A DNA stretch of 64,000 bases, taken from contig NZ_LR733275.1 of the NCBI RefSeq assembly GCF_902506415.1, positions 2,581,795-2,645,794 of the forward strand, written 5' to 3'. A program made the position numbers and the translations under genes. Source of the stretch: Massilia sp. 9I. Lineage in GTDB: Bacteria; Pseudomonadota; Gammaproteobacteria; Burkholderiales; Burkholderiaceae_D. The notes beneath the pieces were generated by a model. The model had not been told where the DNA came from and searched no databases. It worked only from the letters and a program-made list of their open reading frames with translations. Positions 38,645 to 47,322 of the stretch are shown here, one piece after another (the stretch's first letter is position 1; each line of letters begins with the position of its first letter).

Positions 38645-38974
38645 TCAGCGGCGGGTATGACGCTGGTAATCGGCCAGGGCGGATTCGATCAGCATCCTGG
38701 CGGACTGCGACTTCCAGTGCCGCGACACATACAGCTCGCCATCCTCCTCCCGCTGTCTGGCTGCTTTGGTTCCCATGTCCCCATCCAGCAAGCCCGCGTC
38801 AGGCGTATCAGGCAAGGCCGGATCCAGCTGCTCCCAGCGTGTCTTGAGGCGCTCGAGGACGGCGGAGATCTCGTCGCGTTTCACGCCCCGCTGGACCAGG
38901 TAGGGAACGATCTCCTGCGCGATCGCTCCCCACTGGACAAATACCTTGGGCGGGAACTCCAGGACTATGTGCAT
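38645..38974 (-). CDS. Small protein of unknown function
   Basis: A 109-residue soluble protein with amphipathic helices (WGAIAQEIVPYLVQRGVKRD, then ISAVLERLKTRWEQLD). The C terminus is basic (SALADYQRHTRR). I do not recognise a family. It is 16 bases upstream of the start of the hemolysin-like remnant and reads in the same direction. Codon use looks normal for this genome and the frame is intact, so I consider it a real gene. Confidence 0.55.
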   Translation of the reverse strand: MHIVLEFPPKVFVQWGAIAQEIVPYLVQRGVKRDEISAVLERLKTRWEQLDPALPDTPDAGLLDGDMGTKAARQREEDGELYVSRHWKSQSARMLIESALADYQRHTRR

Positions 38975-39144
38975 CGCTTGCTCCGCGTGGTCGAAGTGAG
39001 TTGGCGCCTCTTACGATCGGTGAACCGAAGTCGTGACAGGCCGGTCCAATCACTATGCGCCGCGCTGTCTGTGTACGGGCGAAATAAAGTGTAAGTATTC
39101 GTTCGTTGTGAACAGGGCGTACGTGCTTTGGGCCCGCTTCGCCC

Positions 39145-41226
39145 TCATGCATCGGGACGCAGCATGGCGCGCATCCGGGTGGCGTCGACAGGTGCGCTGA
39201 AAAAATAACCCTGTCCCTCGCCGCAACCATGCAGCCTGAGGAAGGCGAGCTGCACAGCGTTCTCGATGCCCTCCGCGATGACACGCTGGCCCAAGCTCCT
39301 CCCCATACCGATCACCGCGCTCACGATGGCGCCGTTGCCCTCCACGTTGCCATCAATCGCCCGGACGAAGGACTGGTCGATCTTGAGCACATCGATCGGG
39401 AACTGGTTCAGGTAGCTCAGGCTCGAGTACCCCGTACCGAAGTCATCCACGGCAATCTGCACGCCCATCGCCTTGAGCTTCGCCAGCAGGGTGGCGCTGG
39501 CCCCGACGTCGCGCATCAGCACGCTCTCGGTCAGCTCCAGCTGCAAGCAGGCCGGGTCGACCCCGGTCGCGTCGAAAATGGCCAGCGCCTGCTCGAAAAA
39601 GTCGCGGTGACGAAACTCCATGGCGGACACATTGACGGCGATCGAGACCGGGGCCATGCCGCTGGCGCGCCAGTGCGCCGCTTCGGCACAGGCCTCGCGC
39701 AGCACCCACCGTCCGATAGGGATCACCAGGCCACACTCCTCGGCAACGTGGATGAAGCGTTCGGGCAGGACCGTGCCCCATTCTGGTTGTTCCCAACGCA
39801 GCAGGGCTTCGGCGCCGGTGATCGCGCCGCTTTCCAGGTCCAGCTTGGGCTGGTAATGCAGGACGAACTCGGAACGTTCGAGTGCCAGGCGCAGGTTGCT
39901 TTCGATGAGTTGTCGCTCGACGGCGCGCGCGTTCATGTCGTGGCAGAAGAACTGGTAAGCATTGCGGCCGCGCTCCTTGGCATGGTACATCGCGGTGTCC
40001 GCATTCTTGATGAGGGCGGCAGCGTCGAGGCCGTCGAGCGGAAATACACTGATGCCGATACTCGTGGACGTATGCAGCTGCTGCCCGTCGATGAGAAAGG
40101 GCGTCGATATGGCGATCAGGATCTTCTCGGCTGCAAGCGCCGCATCCTGTGCACGCCGCTCGTCCGCCAGCAGGATGACGAACTCGTCCCCCCCGTGGCG
40201 GCTGACCGTGTCTGAGGTGCGCACGCAGCCGAGCAGGCGCCCGGCAACGGCCTGCAACAGCCAGTCGCCAATCGCGTGACCGAGCGAATCGTTGATGTGC
40301 TTGAACTTGTCGAGGTCGAGAAACAGCAGGGCCGGACAGGTGTTGCTGCGCCGGGCCGAAGCGATCGCCTGGCTGATGCGGTCGTTCAGGAGCACACGGT
40401 TGGGCAGGTTGGTGAGGAAATCGTGCTGGGCGAGGTGTTTCATCTTGGTCGTCAGGGCGACGGTGTCGGAGATGTCCCGGAACACCATGACGGCGCCGAC
40501 GAGCTGTCCGTCCCAGTCGAAGATCGGCGCGGCCGAATCCTCGATGCGGCGCAGCTTGCCTAGCCGATCGACGAGAATGACTTCGCCGCTCAGCCCCTCG
40601 GATTGGCCGTCCCGCAGCACGGCCTCCACCGGATTGTCGACCGTGCCGGCGCCGTCGCCGTCCACCATGACGAGCACCTGCGCAATCTGCCGCCCCTTGG
40701 CCTCGTCGCGTGTCCACCCGGTCATCAGTTCGGCGGCGATGTTCAAGTAATCGACGCGCCCGTGCATGTCGACCGAGACGACGGCGTCGGCGATCGAGTT
40801 CAGCGTGATCTGCGCACGCGCCTGGAGGGCGTACAGCTTCTGCTCGACCTTCATGCGCTCGATTACATTGCGCAGGGACTGCGGCACCAGGTTGTTGTCG
40901 AAATATCCCTTCGACAGCCATCCCTGCGCGCCGCGCTGGACCGCCTCCCTGGCATCGTCTTCTTCATCGAGCGCGCACAGCGTCATGATGGGCGTATGGC
41001 GCGCCGCCACGTGGACCTGCTCGAAGCTGGCCAGGCCCTGGCTGTCCGGCAGGCTCATGTCCAGCAGGATCGCATCGATCCCGCCCTCTGCGACGCGGCG
41101 CAGGCCGCTTGCGAGGGTGCCCGTGTCTTCCACATCGAAGGGGCCGTCGGAGGCGTCGCCCAAGGCCTGGCGCAGCGCGAGGACATCGTCCGGAGATGGC
41201 GAGATAATGAGGATCAGGTTTGCCAT
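39145..41226 (-). CDS. Response regulator-PAS-GGDEF-EAL protein
   Basis: A 693-residue cyclic-di-GMP protein. The open frame extends further, but the ATG at 41226 with GGAGGGAGT before it fits the start of a receiver domain. Order: receiver (about 1-120, phospho-acceptor Asp in AILLDMSLPDSQG near 55), PAS (about 135-255, ITLNSIADAVVSVD and a PAC-like VFRDISD end), GGDEF (265-430, intact RHGGDEF) and EAL (440-690, AEALLRW, DDFGTGYSSL and AEGIEN present). It probably makes or breaks cyclic di-GMP under control of a phosphorelay and a PAS-bound signal. No membrane segment. No cognate kinase gene is adjacent, apart from the broken kinase near the tRNA scar. Confidence 0.92.
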   Translation of the reverse strand: MANLILIISPSPDDVLALRQALGDASDGPFDVEDTGTLASGLRRVAEGGIDAILLDMSLPDSQGLASFEQVHVAARHTPIMTLCALDEEDDAREAVQRGAQGWLSKGYFDNNLVPQSLRNVIERMKVEQKLYALQARAQITLNSIADAVVSVDMHGRVDYLNIAAELMTGWTRDEAKGRQIAQVLVMVDGDGAGTVDNPVEAVLRDGQSEGLSGEVILVDRLGKLRRIEDSAAPIFDWDGQLVGAVMVFRDISDTVALTTKMKHLAQHDFLTNLPNRVLLNDRISQAIASARRSNTCPALLFLDLDKFKHINDSLGHAIGDWLLQAVAGRLLGCVRTSDTVSRHGGDEFVILLADERRAQDAALAAEKILIAISTPFLIDGQQLHTSTSIGISVFPLDGLDAAALIKNADTAMYHAKERGRNAYQFFCHDMNARAVERQLIESNLRLALERSEFVLHYQPKLDLESGAITGAEALLRWEQPEWGTVLPERFIHVAEECGLVIPIGRWVLREACAEAAHWRASGMAPVSIAVNVSAMEFRHRDFFEQALAIFDATGVDPACLQLELTESVLMRDVGASATLLAKLKAMGVQIAVDDFGTGYSSLSYLNQFPIDVLKIDQSFVRAIDGNVEGNGAIVSAVIGMGRSLGQRVIAEGIENAVQLAFLRLHGCGEGQGYFFSAPVDATRMRAMLRPDA

Positions 41227-41281
41227 ACTCCCTCCGGCACTGCTTGCCGCCTTGGCGCCCCGGGGGCGCCGGGGCCTGAGC

Positions 41282-41533
41282 TCAGGCGAAACGTCCGGCG
41301 AGGAGATCGCGCTCGAAAGCCGGCACCCATGCGGTGCCGTCGCCGGTAGGATATTCCCGGCAGCGTGCCGTCGACCTGCAACAGATTTTGACAAAGCCTT
41401 TTATCGGCAGCAATTCGTCGCTCCCCGGGTCGGTGAGGTCCACTTCGCGCAGTTCGAAATCCCCAGGATCCCATGAGCGCGCGTCAAGGATGTCCGTATA
41501 CCGTTTCATCTCGTCGGCTTCGACCAGCTTCAT
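41282..41533 (-). CDS. Small protein of unknown function
   Basis: An 83-residue soluble, acidic protein. MKLVEADEMKRYTDILDARS is a clear coding-like N terminus, followed by FELREVDLTDPGSDELLP and a basic Cys-containing strand region (KICCRSTARCREYP). A GGAGCCTTCC sequence precedes the ATG. No family recognised. It is 55 bases upstream of the REC-PAS-GGDEF-EAL gene on the same strand and may be co-transcribed with it. Confidence 0.6.
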   Translation of the reverse strand: MKLVEADEMKRYTDILDARSWDPGDFELREVDLTDPGSDELLPIKGFVKICCRSTARCREYPTGDGTAWVPAFERDLLAGRFA

Positions 41534-41888
41534 GGAAGGCTCCTCGCGGCCGCCGGGCCGTCAATACAACTCATGCTAGCACGAAGCGCCAGCGCCGTCG
41601 CGGATCGTCCGGACGGTGGGTCGGGATGCACCTGCCCAACAATGTGCACATTACCCGTTCCCGTCGCCACATGGGAGTACACTGGTCTCCTGCCTCGCAT
41701 TGGACGCGCCAGCCCCACCCTGCCCCCGCCCTTCTCGCGGCAAGCCACGGACGCCCCTGGCGACAAGCATCGACCCGCACGCTGCGGGCCGTGGCACGCA
41801 CGACGATTCCACCGGCATCGTCCCTGCGCCCCATCGAACAGTCCGCACCGCCGGCAAGCATGCTTCATCAATGCAGCAGGAGGACAAT
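41534..41888. other. Gene-free stretch before the 401-residue protein
   Basis: About 355 bases between divergent genes. A TACACT hexamer at 41690 and the strong AGGAGGACAAT ribosome site at 41880-41888 belong to the plus-strand gene. I see no RNA gene, repeat or convincing small ORF here. Confidence 0.5.
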
Positions 41889-43094
41889 ATGCGACACAAT
41901 CTGACAGCGGTTTTCGACGACCCCGGCAAGGCTCGGCAAGCCTTGGCAAGCTTGCTGGACGCGGGATTTTCCCGCGCGGACACGCACCTGGCGAGCGTGG
42001 CCGGCGCCCGTTCCGCCAGCAAGGGCGATATACCTCGCCCAAGCTGGCGGGCACATCCCGGCGCATCGCGCACCCGCGTGTTCGCCAGCCTGCTCGACCG
42101 TGCGCAGCGCCGTCCGGCGACGGCGCGCGCGGACGGCGCCGTGAGTCAAGTGCTGAACCTGTCGACCGATTCGGACGAGGAGGCGGAACGCGCCGTTTTC
42201 CTGGTCGCCGGCTTCATCGACGAGGCCGAGCCGGGCGCCGGCCAGGGTATCCGTCGGTTCACGGCCACACCGGGAGCGCTGCAGTCCCAGGGACGTGACA
42301 GTGAGCATTTTCAAGGCACGCAAGACATGCAGGAGATGCCGATGATCGGGACCACCGCCCGGGAACCGATGCTGCCGGCTGGACTGTGGCCGCTCGCCTC
42401 ATCCGAGGAGGCAACGATGCCGCCAGGGCGTCCTCGTCCGCGCGGTGACGCGGCCATGGCCGCCTTCCGCTTCGGCCGCGACATGCACGAGAACGAGCGC
42501 TACCGCAACCGCGCATGGCAGGAGGCGGGCGCGGACCTGAAGGTCCTGTGGGAAGCACGCAGTCCGGGACCGGCGGGCTGGCGCGTATACGAGCAGGCGG
42601 TCCACCTTGGCTGGGACAGCACCAGTCCGGAGATCGACGACGACGACTACCGCCGGAGCCACTGGAGGACACGTCATGCCGGCAGCGCGCATCACGCCGG
42701 CGCCGCCGCCCGCCCCGGCTCGACCATGGGCTCCGCCGCAACAGCGAACGCGCAAGCCCGCGGGCAAGCACATGCACCCACGGCCTGGGAGAACTTCATG
42801 GACGCGCTGAAACACGGCTGGAATAGGATCGGGACCGGTACGGACGTGGATGAGACCGACTACCGTCGCCATCACGCCAGCACCTATCCCGGCACGAACT
42901 ACCATGATTTCGCGCCGGTCTACCGCTACGGCCATCACGTGCGCAGCCGGGCCATGTTCCGGGGCCGAACCTGGGACGCGGTAGAAGGCGAGCTGCGGGC
43001 CGAATGGGAGCGCGGCCATCGCGAAGGAAAACCGGCGACCTGGGACCAGATGAAAGCGGCCCTGCGCGCGGGATGGGACCAGGAGCGGACCTAA
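41889..43094 (+). CDS. Unknown protein with tryptophan-rich repeats
   Basis: A 401-residue protein that I cannot assign. The ATG at 41889 follows GGAGGACAAT. The first 75 residues (MRHNLTAVFDDPGKARQALA, LLDAGFSRADTHLAS) look like the alpha/beta module seen at the front of some stress proteins. The C-terminal half contains a degenerate repeated unit: FRFGRDMHENERYRNRAWQE with WEARSPGPAGW and HLGWD near residue 200, and YRYGHHVRSRAMFRGRTWD with AEWERGHREGKPATWDQM and RAGWD at the end. A related block, TAWENFMDALKHGWNRI, and two DDxYRR/DETDYRR segments lie between. The pattern suggests tandem helical modules, possibly a stress or desiccation protein. That guess rests on pattern only. Confidence 0.7.
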   Translation: MRHNLTAVFDDPGKARQALASLLDAGFSRADTHLASVAGARSASKGDIPRPSWRAHPGASRTRVFASLLDRAQRRPATARADGAVSQVLNLSTDSDEEAERAVFLVAGFIDEAEPGAGQGIRRFTATPGALQSQGRDSEHFQGTQDMQEMPMIGTTAREPMLPAGLWPLASSEEATMPPGRPRPRGDAAMAAFRFGRDMHENERYRNRAWQEAGADLKVLWEARSPGPAGWRVYEQAVHLGWDSTSPEIDDDDYRRSHWRTRHAGSAHHAGAAARPGSTMGSAATANAQARGQAHAPTAWENFMDALKHGWNRIGTGTDVDETDYRRHHASTYPGTNYHDFAPVYRYGHHVRSRAMFRGRTWDAVEGELRAEWERGHREGKPATWDQMKAALRAGWDQERT

Positions 43095-43232
43095 GCGCGC
43101 GGCGCGGCGCCGTTGGCCCGCCGGTCGGGCATGCCGGTGGACCGGACCATGGCTACCCGTATGGGTTGCGGTCTGTCGTACGCATCGGACGGATTTCCGA
43201 TAGAGTACGGCCTCGACGAGAAAGAGAGCAGA

Positions 43233-43421
43233 ATGGAATTCACCAATGAGGTCGCACTCGGCGACGACGTGTATTGCTTCGAGAGCGTTGAGCGCGTCGT
43301 CGAGGCGCGTGCCTGGCTCGATGAGAACGGCAGCGACACCCTGCGGTTCCGGAATGCTTTCCCCGATGCCCGCCCGGTGAGTACCCACCCCTATGGTTCA
43401 GGTAGCCAGCGCGGCAACTAG
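43233..43421 (+). CDS. Small protein of unknown function
   Basis: A 62-residue protein: MEFTNEVALGDDVYCFESVE, then RVVEARAWLDENGSDTLRF. I choose the ATG at 43233, after AGAGAGCAGA, over an upstream GTG/ATG with unlikely residues. The first 45 residues look like a small alpha/beta domain; the end (GSGSQRGN) is probably disordered. No family recognised. It follows the 401-residue protein by 138 bases and could share its transcript. Confidence 0.5.
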   Translation: MEFTNEVALGDDVYCFESVERVVEARAWLDENGSDTLRFRNAFPDARPVSTHPYGSGSQRGN

Positions 43422-43511
43422 ACCAGGACCTGTCGGCGACGCCCACCCTGCACGGCGGTTTTCAATCGATGCGTAGTGCGCGAAAGCGGCAACAACGTCC
43501 GATATAAGCAA

Positions 43512-43541
43512 AATGGCCTCCATCACGGAGGCCATTCTTTT
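43512..43541. terminator. Bidirectional hairpin terminator
   Basis: A perfect 10-bp stem AATGGCCTCC/GGAGGCCATT with a 5-base loop is followed by CTTTT on the plus strand and preceded by AAA, which gives Ts on the other strand. It closes the plus-strand genes ending at 43421. Confidence 0.85.
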
Positions 43542-43585
43542 AATCACGCTCAACACATCGTCGTCAGATATCAGACTGTTTTCTG

Positions 43586-43681
43586 ATGGAGGCCAGATTC
43601 GACGTACAGCAACTTGTGTCTTTCGCGCTCGAGGCAGGCCATCGTTTGCCAGAGGTCAGCTGGGGCCGGCGCGCCATGTAA
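43586..43681 (+). CDS. Possible 31-residue ORF
   Basis: The frame reads MEARFDVQQLVSFALEAGHR, then LPEVSWGRRAM and stop. The sequence looks coding (an amphipathic helix), but there is no ribosome site and it follows a terminator. It could be a small gene or the tail of a lost one. Confidence 0.25.
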   Translation: MEARFDVQQLVSFALEAGHRLPEVSWGRRAM

Positions 43682-43695
43682 CGTTCCCAGCCCTA

Positions 43696-44220
43696 TCACT
43701 CTCCGACCGCATCCCGGATCAGGTGTTGATGCACCTCTGCCGTCAATCTTTCGATACGTTCTGCCATCTCTTTCGTGATCGCCGTCAGTTCTGTATTCTG
43801 GCGGAGCAGTTCAAGCATTTGGCTGGACTGTAGTGCAGATGATAAAGCGATTGCTTCGCGGTGTTTGGCGTCCGCATCCGAGTGCGCTTTGTCACGCGCC
43901 GCCTGACGCGTTTGCGCCAGAAGAATCAGGGGAGCCGCATACGCAGCCTGCAGGCTGAAGGCCAGATTCAGCAGGATGAATGGATAGGGGTCATAGTGCA
44001 TTAAGCCCAGCACGTTCGCCGCGATCCAGACGACAACAATACCCGTTTGCGCACCGAGAAAGGTCGGCGTTCCAAAAAACCGGGCAAATGCTTCCGCTTT
44101 CATGCCGAACACATCACTACCAAACGTTCTTGACAAGTGATCGTGCTGACGATGAAAACGCAGGTGATCGACATTGGCCCTGTCCTCGGAATGCCCATTG
44201 TCGAGATGTTGCAGGCTCAT
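43696..44220 (-). CDS. DUF1003 inner-membrane protein
   Basis: A 174-residue protein with two membrane helices (about residues 54-74 and 82-102). The segment GTPTFLGAQTGIVVVWIAAN, then FDPYPFILLNL-like sequence (here YDPYPFILLNLAFSLQAAYA) and PLILLAQTRQ is diagnostic of the DUF1003 family. The remaining 70 residues form a charged coiled-coil tail (LRQNTELTAITKEMAERIER). Family members are widespread and functionally unassigned, often linked to cyclic-nucleotide-binding domains or stress. The start (MSLQHLDNGH) has GGAGCGATC before it. Confidence 0.85.
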   Translation of the reverse strand: MSLQHLDNGHSEDRANVDHLRFHRQHDHLSRTFGSDVFGMKAEAFARFFGTPTFLGAQTGIVVVWIAANVLGLMHYDPYPFILLNLAFSLQAAYAAPLILLAQTRQAARDKAHSDADAKHREAIALSSALQSSQMLELLRQNTELTAITKEMAERIERLTAEVHQHLIRDAVGE

Positions 44221-44553
44221 GATCGCTCCGTGATAAGTCTGGAATCCTTACTGTAGGCCAAATCCTGATCCGAATTGGCAGGACTTGCGCGGCGATGGGC
44301 GGCTCGATGTCAGCAACTGCCTGGACAGCTTGCTGGTGCGGCTCGCCCAACCCGCGCCAGCGTTTCGCTGCGTTTCGCTTCCCCCCTCCCCCACTTCGGC
44401 CTTCAGTTCTACACTATAGCCCTGTGCTTATCTCGGCGGTGGTCGTCGAATGGCGATGCCCGACCTTGCGCGGCACCCGATAAAAATCCTGCGAGTCGTC
44501 GCATTGTCGATTTCATTCGCCTCTCTAGAAACAAAAATACCGCAGCGCAAGGG
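44221..44553. other. Stretch between the DUF1003 gene and the kinase gene
   Basis: About 330 bases downstream of the kinase stop. The DUF1003 promoter should be near 44221-44300 on the minus strand. A plus-strand frame from about 44270 reads QDLRGDGRLDVSNCLDSLLV and looks coding-like, but lacks a start site and soon becomes Pro-rich and improbable. I call no gene here. Confidence 0.4.
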
Positions 44554-45960
44554 CTACTGAATCTTGACAAGAGGGAGTGAAACCTCGGCAATCGTGCCCT
44601 GCCCGTCCGGCTTGCGTCGCAGGCTGATCGATGCCCCATGCTGCGCGGCGATTTCCTTCACGATCGCCAGCCCCAGTCCGTGCCCTCCCGGCGCCGCGCC
44701 CGGGGCCCGATAGTATGGCGTGAACAGCTTGTCCAGTTCTCCGGTCGGGATGGGCGGGCCATCGTTCGCCACTGACAGCAATACGCGGTCGGCTCGCCGC
44801 ACGAAGCGCACCAGGATCTCGCCATCCGGCGCCCCATGAACGGACGCGTTGTCGATGAGGTTCTGCAGCAGGCGCCGTAGCTGCGTCGGTTCTCCCCACA
44901 CGCATATGTCCCTTTCGGCGTCGAGGCTGATTGCCTGGCCGCGCCGTTCGAGCAGTGGATCGAGCGTGCCGATCACGTCCTGGCAAAGCGCGAGCAGCGA
45001 TACCTCCTGGGGGATGTAGTCGTCACTGCGCGCTGTGATGCGGCTCAACGTCAGCAGTTGCTCGGCCAGCTTGCTGGTGCGGCGTGCGCCGGCCAGCGCC
45101 AGCGCCAGTGACTCGCAGCGCTCGCCCTCCCCCGCCGCCTGCATTGCATTTTCGATGTGCAGCTGCACCGCGGCAATCGGCGTGCGGATCTCATGAGCGG
45201 CAGCATCGATGAAGCGCTGCTCGCGCTCGAATGCGGCCTTGATGCGATCGAGCAAGCTGTTCAGTTCCTGGATGATGGGCGCCAGCTCGACCGGCGTTTG
45301 CGGCAGGTCGACGCGATCAAGCGAATCAGGGCTGCGGGCGGCGATGCGCACAGCCAGTTCCTTGAGCGGGCGCATGCTGTAGAGCAGAACGAAATTCACC
45401 GCCACCAGCATCAGCAGTCCGCCCACGAGCAACGGGGCAGTGATCGACATGCCGATGTATTCGGCAAGCTCGCCCCGCACTTCTTCCTTTTCCGCCGTAA
45501 GAATCCAGGTACGCCCCGAGCGCAAAGCGAACACTTCCCAGAGGATCTCGCCGACCTGGTGGGTGCTGAAGCCCGGCTTGAACCCGGCCAGAGGTGCGTC
45601 CGGCGCCGATGCCGACCTGGCCAGCAATACCCCGTCGTCGCGCCAGACCTGGAAAGCGATCTTGGTTTCGTAGCGGTGTCCGACGGATTCTGGAGCCTCG
45701 CTTGCCGATGTCTCGAGTTCCGGCGGCAGCGTAATGATCAGTGGATGCGTGACTGTCGCGGTAGCGAGCTCCTGCGCCACCAAGGCTTCCAGCACCCGGG
45801 CCGACGTGGCCAGGCGCGCGCTGAACAGCTCTTCGGACTCGTGTCGTGCAACCAGCTGGGCGACCACACCAATGCCGCTGAAGATCAGAACGATGCAGGC
45901 AAGCGTGGTGCCGACCAGACGCCGCCGGCTCGAATAGGTGCGGGCGCTGCGCGCTTTCAT
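44554..45960 (-). CDS. Sensor histidine kinase (QseC/PmrB type)
   Basis: A 468-residue membrane kinase. Two membrane helices (about residues 13-35 and 170-192) enclose a 135-residue periplasmic sensor of the QseC/TctE N-domain type. A HAMP-like linker follows, then the H box AAAHEIRTPIAAVQ near residue 250, N box LLQNLIDNASVHG, and G boxes VANDGPP and GHGLGLAIVKEI. The ATG overlaps the regulator gene stop by four bases. It is the last gene of a seven-gene run with biosynthetic genes, so it may sense the pathway's product or precursor. No ligand can be read from the sequence. Confidence 0.92.
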   Translation of the reverse strand: MKARSARTYSSRRRLVGTTLACIVLIFSGIGVVAQLVARHESEELFSARLATSARVLEALVAQELATATVTHPLIITLPPELETSASEAPESVGHRYETKIAFQVWRDDGVLLARSASAPDAPLAGFKPGFSTHQVGEILWEVFALRSGRTWILTAEKEEVRGELAEYIGMSITAPLLVGGLLMLVAVNFVLLYSMRPLKELAVRIAARSPDSLDRVDLPQTPVELAPIIQELNSLLDRIKAAFEREQRFIDAAAHEIRTPIAAVQLHIENAMQAAGEGERCESLALALAGARRTSKLAEQLLTLSRITARSDDYIPQEVSLLALCQDVIGTLDPLLERRGQAISLDAERDICVWGEPTQLRRLLQNLIDNASVHGAPDGEILVRFVRRADRVLLSVANDGPPIPTGELDKLFTPYYRAPGAAPGGHGLGLAIVKEIAAQHGASISLRRKPDGQGTIAEVSLPLVKIQ

Positions 45961-46622
45961 ACGCCCACGTCGCCAAGGCGGTAGCCGACACCGCGCACGG
46001 TCTTGATCGCCGCTGGCGCAAGCTTCTTGCGCAGGTGGTGAACGTGAACGTCGATGGTATTGCTCTCGGCCCCCTCCCCCCAGCCATACAAGGATTCCTC
46101 CAGCTGCGCGCGATTAAAGACGCGCAGCGGATGCTCGGCGAGCTGCTTGAGCAGCATGAACTCGAGCCGCTGCAGCTCGACCGGCTTGCCCTGCCATGAA
46201 GCGCGCAGGCTTTCTACGTCCAGCACCAGGTCGCCGCGTTCGATCCGGTTCACCGGCCGGCCGCCATGGCGCCGCATCAGGACCCGGAGGCGCGCCAGCA
46301 GCTCATCGAGCTCGAAGGGTTTGACCAGGTAGTCGTCGGCGCCAAGGTCGAGCCCGCGGACCCGGTCGCGCATCGCGTCGCGTGCCGACAGAATCAGGAT
46401 TGGCACATCCCTGCCGCCGGCCCGTACCTGTTCCAGCACGCGCGTCCCGTCGAGATCGGGCAGGCCCAGGTCGAGCACCGCGGCATCGAAGTCGTTGTCG
46501 CGCAGCGCAGCCACCGCCGAAGCGCCATTGTCCACATGCTCGACCGTGTAGTGGGCGCGCCGTAGCGCCATGACCAGGCCGCTGGCAAGCAAGGGGTCGT
46601 CTTCGACCAGCAGCAGCCTCAA
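45957..46622 (-). CDS. OmpR-family response regulator (QseB/PmrA type)
   Basis: A 221-residue regulator. The receiver domain has the acidic pair in VEDD (residues 7-9), the phospho-acceptor Asp in AAVLDLGLPD near 51, Thr/Ser in LSAR and Lys in LVKPFELD near 101. A winged-helix OmpR domain (about 125-218: LQRLEFMLLKQLAEHP, SNTIDVHVHHLRKKL, IKTVRGVGYRL) follows. It overlaps its kinase by four bases and lies 25 bases after the TPR gene. Likely targets include its own operon. Confidence 0.94.
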   Translation of the reverse strand: MRLLLVEDDPLLASGLVMALRRAHYTVEHVDNGASAVAALRDNDFDAAVLDLGLPDLDGTRVLEQVRAGGRDVPILILSARDAMRDRVRGLDLGADDYLVKPFELDELLARLRVLMRRHGGRPVNRIERGDLVLDVESLRASWQGKPVELQRLEFMLLKQLAEHPLRVFNRAQLEESLYGWGEGAESNTIDVHVHHLRKKLAPAAIKTVRGVGYRLGDVGV

Positions 46623-46647
46623 ACCTGCGCTCCCTCACGTAATCCAC

Positions 46648-47295
46648 TCACTTCTTTCCTTCCGCAATCTGGTTCAACAGTTGCCTGATCTCGCCACGGC
46701 GGCCCTCGTCGGCCAGCTTGCGTCCTGGGCGGTCCGGCGCTTGCAATGCCTTGCGCAGGTAGCGCTCTGCGCCGGCGGCATCGCCCTTTCGAAACAGGAA
46801 ATCGCCGTAGAAATAGTTCGGATCGATGCCATCAGGATTCACCGCCAGCCCCTTCTTCAAGTATTCGTCGGCTTTGGCCTTGTCGCCGAATCCGATCGGC
46901 CACCCCGGTACCTGGTAATACAGCGAACCCAGGCTGGTATAGGCGGAGCCTGCGAGCGCATTCGGATTGATCGCGAGTGCCTGTTCGAGCGACTTCCTGG
47001 CGTTCTTGACGTACTTGAGCGCGCCGATTCCTCCCTTTGCGCCTGCATAGGTGGACTCGACGATAGCGTACCAGATCAGCACCTCGGCATTGCCGGGATT
47101 GCGCGCAGCCAGCCCTTCGCTTTCGGCCTGCAGCCGCTGAAATTCCGCCTCCTGCCGGTCGGCCGGGGTCTGGTACTTGGCCTGTTCCCAGCCTTGCTGC
47201 ATGCGGGCGACGTCTTCCGCAGGTCCGGCCCAGGCCGCTCCTGCCACCATTGTCGCAGCCGCCAGCGCCGCGATCGATTGGAACATGGTCTTCAT
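46648..47295 (-). CDS. Exported TPR protein
   Basis: A 215-residue protein with a signal peptide (cleavage near AGAAWAGP, residue 23). The mature part consists of tetratricopeptide-like helices: EGLAARNPGNAEVLIWYAIV, then ARKSLEQALAINPNALAGSA, ADEYLKKGLAVNPDGIDPNY and AERYLRKALQAP, about four repeats. GGAGAAAACG precedes the start. TPR proteins bind peptides or partner proteins; here it would work in the periplasm where the adjacent kinase has its sensor domain. That makes a role in signal presentation possible, but this is inference from gene order. Confidence 0.85.
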   Translation of the reverse strand: MKTMFQSIAALAAATMVAGAAWAGPAEDVARMQQGWEQAKYQTPADRQEAEFQRLQAESEGLAARNPGNAEVLIWYAIVESTYAGAKGGIGALKYVKNARKSLEQALAINPNALAGSAYTSLGSLYYQVPGWPIGFGDKAKADEYLKKGLAVNPDGIDPNYFYGDFLFRKGDAAGAERYLRKALQAPDRPGRKLADEGRRGEIRQLLNQIAEGKK

Positions 47296-47322
47296 CGTTT
47301 TCTCCTTTGTACTACGTTGTTA

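Noticed and set aside
44270-44470. Possible plus-strand gene fragment (QDLRGDGRLDVSNCLDSLLV)
   Set aside because: No start signal, no recognisable family, and the sequence turns Pro-rich and non-coding in character.
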